NCBI GenBank assembly: GCA_026419635.1
Contig: JANZZB010000054.1
Span: 1 to 9,774, forward strand
Source: Clostridiales bacterium
GTDB taxonomy: Bacteria; Bacillota; Clostridia; Oscillospirales; Butyricicoccaceae
DNA: 9,774 nt
Reading direction: 5' to 3'
The position numbers and the translations under genes are program-made. The notes under the pieces are model-generated. The model had not been told where the DNA came from. It saw nothing but the letters and a program-made list of their open reading frames with translations, and did no database searches. Positions 5,643 to 9,774 of this stretch are shown here, in pieces. Position 1 is the stretch's first letter, and the number at the start of each line of letters is the position of its first letter.

Positions 5643-6830
5643 ATGAACAAAACAGGAATGACATCATTATGGGAGAATAGTTTTACAAAAAGCATTTTGA
5701 AGCAAATGCCAAACTGTCTATTAAAAGATTACGATCTTAGAATGGAACAATCGAGATGCAGATTTAACATTGATAGAACCGTATTTTTTACCTATATTCT
5801 GCTTGCAGCGGAATTTTCAAATCTTTTAATTTGTTTAATCACGAATTTTAAGATCCGTCATGTCATTTATATTAATTGCAGTACCTTTTTATTAATTCTC
5901 AGCATTCTCGCTATTCTTGTCTTCTATTTTACAAGAAATCTCTTAACCGACATAAAAAAATGGTCACTTATTTATCGTACATTCTGGTGTTTATACGTAA
6001 TTGGTGCGATTACATTTTGTTTTGTAGAATATAGAAGTCAATTTACAATGACGAACTATTTATTGATGATGGTCGCAATTAGCATCTTTCCTGTTTTTTC
6101 AGTAAAAGAGCTTTTGGTTTTCGGTGGTATAGCCTTCGTCACCCAAGGTATATTTATTTTAACAATAGAACCTTTTATACCTGAGAATATTCAACTTTAC
6201 CTTATCACGTCTATTGTACTTTTCTTTACTTCGCGACTGCTAAGAAAATCATATTATGCCGTCCTGCTCACTAAAATACAGCTTGAAGAAATGGCGGACA
6301 CCGATTCCATGACTGGCGTATTAAACCGTCGAGGTTTTGAGAGGAGACTCAAATACATTTGGGCGGGTTGCGTACGTCATAATAGTAACGTTATGGTCGC
6401 AATGGTCGATACCGATTTTTTCAAGAAATATAATGACAAATTTGGTCATTATGCTGGAGATAAATGTCTAACTACGATTGCGCAAAATATCGCTGTAGAT
6501 TTCAAGCGTATAACTGATCTTTTTGCACGTTACGGCGGTGAGGAATTTATTTTATTTGCTGCAGGTCTTCCGGATAATAAAATCGAAGAATTCTTAAACC
6601 GAATTATTACCCGAATTGAATCGCTGCAAATTGAAGCAGGTGACAAATCGGTATCGGATTATGTTACAGTCAGCATCGGCTGCGTATCTATACAAGCCGT
6701 TCCGGGCCTTACTTTTGAACATTTGTATCAAAAAGCAGACAAGGAACTTTCAAACGCAAAAAAGAACGGAAGAAACGCTTTTTCATTAAACGGGAAAATT
6801 TACAGTGGTAAGTGTGCCGATGCTATTTAA
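5643..6830 (+). CDS. Membrane-bound diguanylate cyclase (GGDEF domain)
   Basis: The enzyme makes cyclic di-GMP from two GTP at the inner face of the membrane. Residues 1-45 are cytosolic, about six membrane helices follow (roughly 47-68, 76-97, 108-128, 138-155, 157-178 and 183-200), then a short linker and the GGDEF domain (about 213-383). Visible motifs are DSMTGVLNRRGF (221-232), the metal and base-binding stretch from Asp256 (DTDFFKKYND, then GHYAGD), the active-site GGEEF (298-302) and the inhibitory site RITD (289-292), exactly five residues before it. The enzyme should be active and subject to product inhibition. The membrane part matches no sensor family I can name (MASE-like at best), so its signal is unknown. 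There is no EAL or HD-GYP domain. AGGAG lies 13 nt before the ATG, which is long and may mean weak translation. It is a single gene ending at a strong terminator. Confidence 0.93.
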   Translation: MNKTGMTSLWENSFTKSILKQMPNCLLKDYDLRMEQSRCRFNIDRTVFFTYILLAAEFSNLLICLITNFKIRHVIYINCSTFLLILSILAILVFYFTRNLLTDIKKWSLIYRTFWCLYVIGAITFCFVEYRSQFTMTNYLLMMVAISIFPVFSVKELLVFGGIAFVTQGIFILTIEPFIPENIQLYLITSIVLFFTSRLLRKSYYAVLLTKIQLEEMADTDSMTGVLNRRGFERRLKYIWAGCVRHNSNVMVAMVDTDFFKKYNDKFGHYAGDKCLTTIAQNIAVDFKRITDLFARYGGEEFILFAAGLPDNKIEEFLNRIITRIESLQIEAGDKSVSDYVTVSIGCVSIQAVPGLTFEHLYQKADKELSNAKKNGRNAFSLNGKIYSGKCADAI

Positions 6831-6864
6831 CATTTAAGTTGAAAAATATACTGCGGTTATCATA

Positions 6865-6898
6865 AAAACAGGGAGAGGGATACCCCTCTTCCTGTTTT
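6865..6898. terminator. Strong bidirectional rho-independent terminator between converging genes
   Basis: A 15-bp stem (6865-6879 with 6884-6898, one G-T wobble) closes the 4-nt loop ATAC. The arms begin and end in AAAA and TTTT, so it works on both strands. It ends the cyclase transcript (+) and the DUF4349 lipoprotein transcript (-). Confidence 0.92.
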
Positions 6899-6940
6899 AT
6901 TTCGTTATTCAATTAATAACAAAATAGAATCCTTAGTTTA

Positions 6941-7927
6941 CTATTTATCCGTAGATTCGTGAATTTTACTGGAATCCTTTGATTGATGCTTGTCGTTCAT
7001 TGGATTCCATTTTTTGTTTGTCCGTCGCATTTTTACATACGGAAACCACATGAGTACAAATATAATTCCGAGAATAACAATATACGGCAAAGCGCCCGCC
7101 AGAAAAATGACAAACGCTATCAAGTCTTCGTGGATTTTCCTTAAAGATTTGATAAAATTCCCCGAAATCTTCTGGCCCAGTGTTTTTGGATTCGGTGAAA
7201 CCGCACTGATCTTTTGTACTTCCTGAATATGCAATTGAAACGTACTGTATTCGATCAGTTGATCCCACTTTTTTAAATTCCCAATCAACTTTTCTATTTC
7301 ATAACGTGTGTCAGCAAGACTTTTTTCAAGTGAAATAATATCCGTCAACCGATCTGACTTACTGAGCAAGGCCAAAAGCCGCTGTTCCATCATTTGCTGT
7401 GATTTCAGCCTTGCCTGTGTGTCGTAATAAAAATCTGTAACATCTTGACCGCTTGTAGATTGGAGTAGCACATTACCGATACTGCCGCTGCCGCTTAAAA
7501 ACGCGTCAAATTGTTTTGACGGAACTCTTACGGTCAGATCGGCAGATCGCATCTGCTCCACTCCCGAGCTCAGCTTGCTGACTCCTGTAATACCGGAGCT
7601 TTCAATATAACCTTTAAGCTTTGCTAAAAGTGTGTCAACTGCTTTTAGCGACGTGTCAAAATCGAGGCTCTCAATCTGAAGTTCCCCTGTTCTAATTAAC
7701 TTTCGATTTGGGTCGATAATAATAATATTTTCGTTTGATTTTGTCACACTGTTTTGCGCTCCGCCTCCGATATCCGCCGGCTTTTCTTCAGCGGGAGCTT
7801 GAGGAGATGTGACCGTACTTTTCATTTTTGAATCGCTGTAATCCGAAGCAGATCGGCGTCCGCATCCAGTCAAAAGTGCTGTGAGAAGAACCACAATAAT
7901 ACCGATTATACCAATTCTTTTAATCAT
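6941..7927 (-). CDS. DUF4349-domain lipoprotein with C-terminal membrane helix
   Basis: From the ATG at 7927 the 328-residue protein starts with a lipoprotein signal (MIKRIG, a hydrophobic stretch, lipobox LTGC with the acylated Cys22). A Ser/Ala/Pro/Glu-rich linker (about 25-65) and the DUF4349 domain (about 70-297) follow. The domain contains KLIRTGELQIES, the adhesion-like first half, a helical probable coiled coil (about 165-230) and a C-terminal membrane helix (about 268-297), then a basic, hydrophilic tail. The family is widespread in Firmicutes and its function is not established; a role at the cell surface is inferred from topology. GGGAGGG (7940-7934) lies about 7 nt before this ATG, whereas the upstream ATGs at 7942 and 7933 overlap or touch it. 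It is a single gene facing the cyclase gene, with no clear link between the two. Confidence 0.88.
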   Translation of the reverse strand: MIKRIGIIGIIVVLLTALLTGCGRRSASDYSDSKMKSTVTSPQAPAEEKPADIGGGAQNSVTKSNENIIIIDPNRKLIRTGELQIESLDFDTSLKAVDTLLAKLKGYIESSGITGVSKLSSGVEQMRSADLTVRVPSKQFDAFLSGSGSIGNVLLQSTSGQDVTDFYYDTQARLKSQQMMEQRLLALLSKSDRLTDIISLEKSLADTRYEIEKLIGNLKKWDQLIEYSTFQLHIQEVQKISAVSPNPKTLGQKISGNFIKSLRKIHEDLIAFVIFLAGALPYIVILGIIFVLMWFPYVKMRRTNKKWNPMNDKHQSKDSSKIHESTDK

Positions 7928-8324
7928 ATCCATCCCTCCCATGTATATTTAGACGGCATAAATATAAACTGGTTCCTGATTCTAGAAAATTTATAATCCA
8001 TTTTTCTATGCTTTTCGTATTGATAAACGATCTTACGATGAATGCTTTATACTGGAGTATCCGTGAACTATCACCTATTACCCCTCACTTATTTTATTTC
8101 AGAACTTTTCAAAAGGTTTTGTATATTTTGTTATTAGGCTTGCGAATCAATCATACATGCTGTAAATTTATGCCTGTCCTTCATTTTTTTGGTATGGTAT
8201 AATAATCGCATTGTATGAATGCATTATTTGATTATTACATCCTTTTGACTGCCTTGCTGGCATCAAAATGGTAGTTACACTATAGAAACAAAATCAATAA
8301 TAGCAAACTGGAAGGATGACTCAC
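7928..8324. other. Divergent intergenic region between the DUF4349 lipoprotein gene and the cysteine synthase gene
   Basis: No gene is supported here. A 64-codon frame at 8008-8202 has no ribosome site and lies in simple AT-rich sequence. The right half carries the cysteine synthase promoter (8195-8203) and its leader, in which AATAAT-C-GCATT (8201-8212) can pair with AATGCATTATT (8218-8228), and TGCC/GGCA forms a small stem further on. No T-box or SAM riboswitch consensus is visible and the leader is too short for one. I found no convincing minus-strand promoter. Confidence 0.6.
8195..8203 (+). promoter_or_regulatory. Extended -10 promoter of the cysteine synthase gene
   Basis: TGGTATAAT is a perfect extended -10 element; the -35 region is poor. 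The expected leader is about 115 nt. An 11-bp imperfect hairpin (8201-8228) starts inside the -10 and covers the likely transcription start, which may mark an operator. Confidence 0.6.
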
Positions 8325-9224
8325 ATGTACGATAATATATTGGATACGATCGGAAATACTCCAATGGTCAAAATCAAAAGATTAAACCCTAAGCCACACG
8401 TCACACTTTACGCAAAAGTCGAGGGTTTTAATCCGACCGGAAGTATTAAAGATCGTATTGCGCTAAAAATGATTGAGCAGGCGGAAGAATGCGGATCTTT
8501 AAAACCGGGAAAAACAATTATTGAACCTACTTCCGGCAATACCGGAATCGGTCTAGCTATGATTGGTGCGGTAAAAGGTTACCCCGTAGAAATTGTTATG
8601 AGCAGCGCGGTTTCGGTGGAACGCCGCAAAATGATCGAGTCGTTCGGTGCAAAGGTAACTCTTACAGCTGCAACGGAAGGTACCGATGGCGCCATCCGGA
8701 AAGCTCATGAATTAGTAAAAGCTTCCCCAAATCAATACTTTATGCCGAATCAGTTTTCTAATGAATATAATAAACTTGCGCATTATCTAACGACAGCAAA
8801 CGAAATTTGGGAACAGACACAGGGAAAAGTCACACATTTTGTTTCTGCTCTTGGAACATCTGGCACATTAATGGGCGTCGGGATGGGCTTAAAAAGCAAG
8901 AACTCTGCCATACAGATTGTAGAAGCACAGCCGGTACGTGGGCACTATATTCAGGGGCTGAAAAATATGCAGGAAGCGATTGTTCCGGAAATTTACGACC
9001 CTACTCAGATTGACCGTACGGTAATGATTGAGTCCGAGGAAGCATTTGCAATGTGCAGAGAAATTGTAAAGAAAGAAGGCATCTTTGTTGGTATGAGCAG
9101 TGGAGCCGGCATGATAGCCGCCCTTGAATGTATCAAGGGTATTGAAGAAGGCATTGTCGTTGTTATCTTCGCCGACCGCGGGGAAAAATATCTGAGTACG
9201 AAATTATTCAATTCAACTCTTTAA
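8325..9224 (+). CDS. cysM: PLP-dependent cysteine synthase, CysM-like
   Basis: The enzyme makes cysteine from an activated serine and a sulfide donor, using pyridoxal phosphate in the cytoplasm. From the ATG at 8325 (299 residues): Schiff-base Lys42 in GSIKDR, substrate loop TSGNTG (69-74), PLP phosphate loop GTSGT (177-181) and SSG (258-260) near the pyridine nitrogen are all present. AHYLTTANEIWEQT and the loop QGLKNMQEAIVPEIYDP resemble CysM more than CysK. The second loop and the ending DRGEKYLST recall mycobacterial CysM, which uses O-phosphoserine and a sulfur-carrier protein; whether this one uses O-acetylserine or O-phosphoserine is open. The ATG at 8316 touches GGAAGG, so the ATG three codons later is preferred. 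It is a single gene with its own promoter and terminator. No sulfur-carrier, serine acetyltransferase or transporter gene is adjacent in the window. Confidence 0.9.
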   Translation: MYDNILDTIGNTPMVKIKRLNPKPHVTLYAKVEGFNPTGSIKDRIALKMIEQAEECGSLKPGKTIIEPTSGNTGIGLAMIGAVKGYPVEIVMSSAVSVERRKMIESFGAKVTLTAATEGTDGAIRKAHELVKASPNQYFMPNQFSNEYNKLAHYLTTANEIWEQTQGKVTHFVSALGTSGTLMGVGMGLKSKNSAIQIVEAQPVRGHYIQGLKNMQEAIVPEIYDPTQIDRTVMIESEEAFAMCREIVKKEGIFVGMSSGAGMIAALECIKGIEEGIVVVIFADRGEKYLSTKLFNSTL

Positions 9225-9232
9225 TTTGTTTT

Positions 9233-9261
9233 AAAAAGAGCGGCAAATGCCGCTCTTTTTT
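9233..9261 (+). terminator. Rho-independent terminator of the cysteine synthase gene
   Basis: A perfect 12-bp stem (9233-9244 with 9249-9260) built on GAGCGGC/GCCGCTC, with loop AAAT, is followed by a run of six T (9256-9261). It starts 9 nt after the stop codon. Confidence 0.93.
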
Positions 9262-9291
9262 AGCTTGTGGGAAAGTATATTTAGGAGATAG

Positions 9292-9358
9292 TTAAGGGGT
9301 CGAAACCCCTTAATGTAAGATTAGTCCGCAGGCGGACATGTGCCGCTCCGGGGTCGGC
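9292..9358. repeat. GC-rich cluster of three stem-loops between the cysteine synthase terminator and the IS30 element
   Basis: Three hairpins follow each other: TTAAGGGG/CCCCTTAA with a 6-nt loop (9292-9313); GTCCGC/GCGGAC, almost a perfect palindrome (9324-9337); and GCCG/CGGC with a 9-nt loop (9342-9358). The stretch is clearly richer in G and C than the rest of the window's spacers. It ends where the insertion sequence seems to begin. It could be the outer end of the mobile element, a dispersed repeat used as a landing site, or a structured RNA; I cannot tell which. Confidence 0.55.
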
Positions 9359-9406
9359 GAATTAGAATAGCAAGTGCAACAAAGGAAGCCACAAGCAAGA
9401 CCTGCG

Positions 9407-9437
9407 TGGTATAGTAGGAGTTGAGAGACAACTACTA
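9407..9437 (+). promoter_or_regulatory. Candidate transposase promoter and leader hairpin
   Basis: TGGTATAGT (9407-9415) is an extended -10 element with one mismatch. It overlaps a hairpin, TAG-G-AGTTG (9415-9423) with CAACT-A-CTA (9429-9437), which has a G-A mismatch and the loop AGAGA and stands 4 nt before AAGGAG. Such hairpins in IS leaders often limit transposase translation from outside transcripts; that role is inferred here. Confidence 0.4.
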
Positions 9438-9453
9438 AACGAAGGAGCTGCTT

Positions 9454-9774
9454 ATGGCTTACCAACATCTTAACAGAAAAGAACGCGGACGTATAGCGCT
9501 ATTATACCGTCAACGTGTATCAATCAGAGAGATCGCTCAACAGCTTGGGCGTTCACCTTCCACTGTCAGCCGGGAACTTAGGAGAAATCGTAATGAAAAA
9601 TCTTATCAGGCAGACAGGGCACAGCAGCTGTACATTGAGCGGAGAGAACTTTGTCACCGGAAGGCACTATATGAGGATGAGATGATTTATTCATACGTTT
9701 GTGAAAAACTCATTCTCACATGGTCACCGGAGCAAATCGCGGGACGCATGAAGCTGGAACAGGCAGAAACGGGA
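9454..9774 (+). CDS. IS30-family transposase, N-terminal 107 residues
   Basis: The transposase cuts and joins the ends of its own element. The visible part opens with MAYQHLNRKERGRIALL and a helix-turn-helix (about residues 10-45) containing SIREIAQQLGRSPSTVSREL and RRN, the N-terminal DNA-binding domain typical of IS30 transposases. The motif WSPEQIAGRMK (90-100) begins the second helix-turn-helix region. The catalytic DDE domain would lie beyond the window's right edge, so intactness cannot be judged. AAGGAG (9442-9447) is 6 nt before the ATG. It is downstream of the cysteine synthase terminator and not part of that unit. Confidence 0.93.
   Translation, partial: MAYQHLNRKERGRIALLYRQRVSIREIAQQLGRSPSTVSRELRRNRNEKSYQADRAQQLYIERRELCHRKALYEDEMIYSYVCEKLILTWSPEQIAGRMKLEQAETG

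Larger units (their letters stand above)
9366..9774 (+). mobile_element. IS30-family insertion sequence, left part, cut by the window edge
   Basis: The transposase gene identifies the family. The segment AATAGCAAGTGCAAC (9366-9380) resembles the terminal inverted repeats of many Firmicute IS30 elements, which carry a GTTGCACTT-like core; the matching right end is outside the window. The left boundary is therefore approximate and could lie further left, at or before the GC-rich hairpins. Base composition and codons look richer in G and C than the neighbours, as expected for an acquired element. Confidence 0.7.

Noticed and set aside
6966..7268. 100-codon minus-strand frame inside the DUF4349 gene
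   Set aside because: It overlaps the C-terminal membrane part of a recognised gene in another frame, and its own translation has no family features.
8008..8202. 64-codon plus-strand frame upstream of the cysteine synthase gene
   Set aside because: It has no ribosome site, starts in AT-rich intergenic sequence, has no recognisable motif and ends within the promoter of the next gene.
8807..9013. 68-codon plus-strand frame inside the cysteine synthase gene
   Set aside because: It is an alternative frame of a conserved enzyme and has no ribosome site.

Overview
The window looks like chromosomal DNA of an AT-rich, endospore-forming Firmicute, most likely class Clostridia. The pointers are a sporulation gene (yunB), the indirect Asn/Gln-tRNA amidation genes (gatC, gatA) behind an NAD-dependent DNA ligase, strong GGAGG-type ribosome sites, frequent GTG/TTG starts and A/T-tract hairpin terminators. 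The species cannot be named from the sequence.

Left part (1-3753, minus strand): a housekeeping operon runs leftwards as ligA - gatC - gatA. A good sigma-A-type promoter sits at 2925-2953. ligA and gatC abut with no spacer, whereas gatC and gatA are separated by 125 nt holding repeats. gatA runs off the left edge, and its reading frame is broken near base 75 by what looks like one missing base in an A run. Upstream lies yunB, which is needed for a late stage of sporulation in Bacillus.

Middle part (3754-5183): a 75-residue uncharacterised protein is divergent from yunB. Back-to-back sigma-E-like promoters lie between the two genes. Next come two minus-strand membrane proteins: a four-helix protein of the 'putative ABC-transporter type IV' (CmpB-like) family and a lone small holin-like protein. 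No lysis partner is visible; a short ATGA-coupled reading frame after the holin gene may be a gene remnant.

Right part (5184-9774): a 459-nt spacer leads to a membrane-bound diguanylate cyclase with intact catalytic and inhibitory sites. It converges on a DUF4349 lipoprotein gene, and a strong bidirectional terminator separates the two. A cysteine synthase resembling CysM follows on the plus strand with its own terminator. The last 500 bases are of a different character: a GC-rich cluster of stem-loops, then the left end of an IS30-family insertion sequence whose transposase is cut by the window edge.

I see no rRNA, tRNA, CRISPR array, toxin-antitoxin pair or defence locus. The window is mostly ordinary chromosome. 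The parts most worth a second look are the gatA frame break, the small gene beside yunB, the GC-rich hairpin cluster beside the IS, and the substrate choice of the cysteine synthase.
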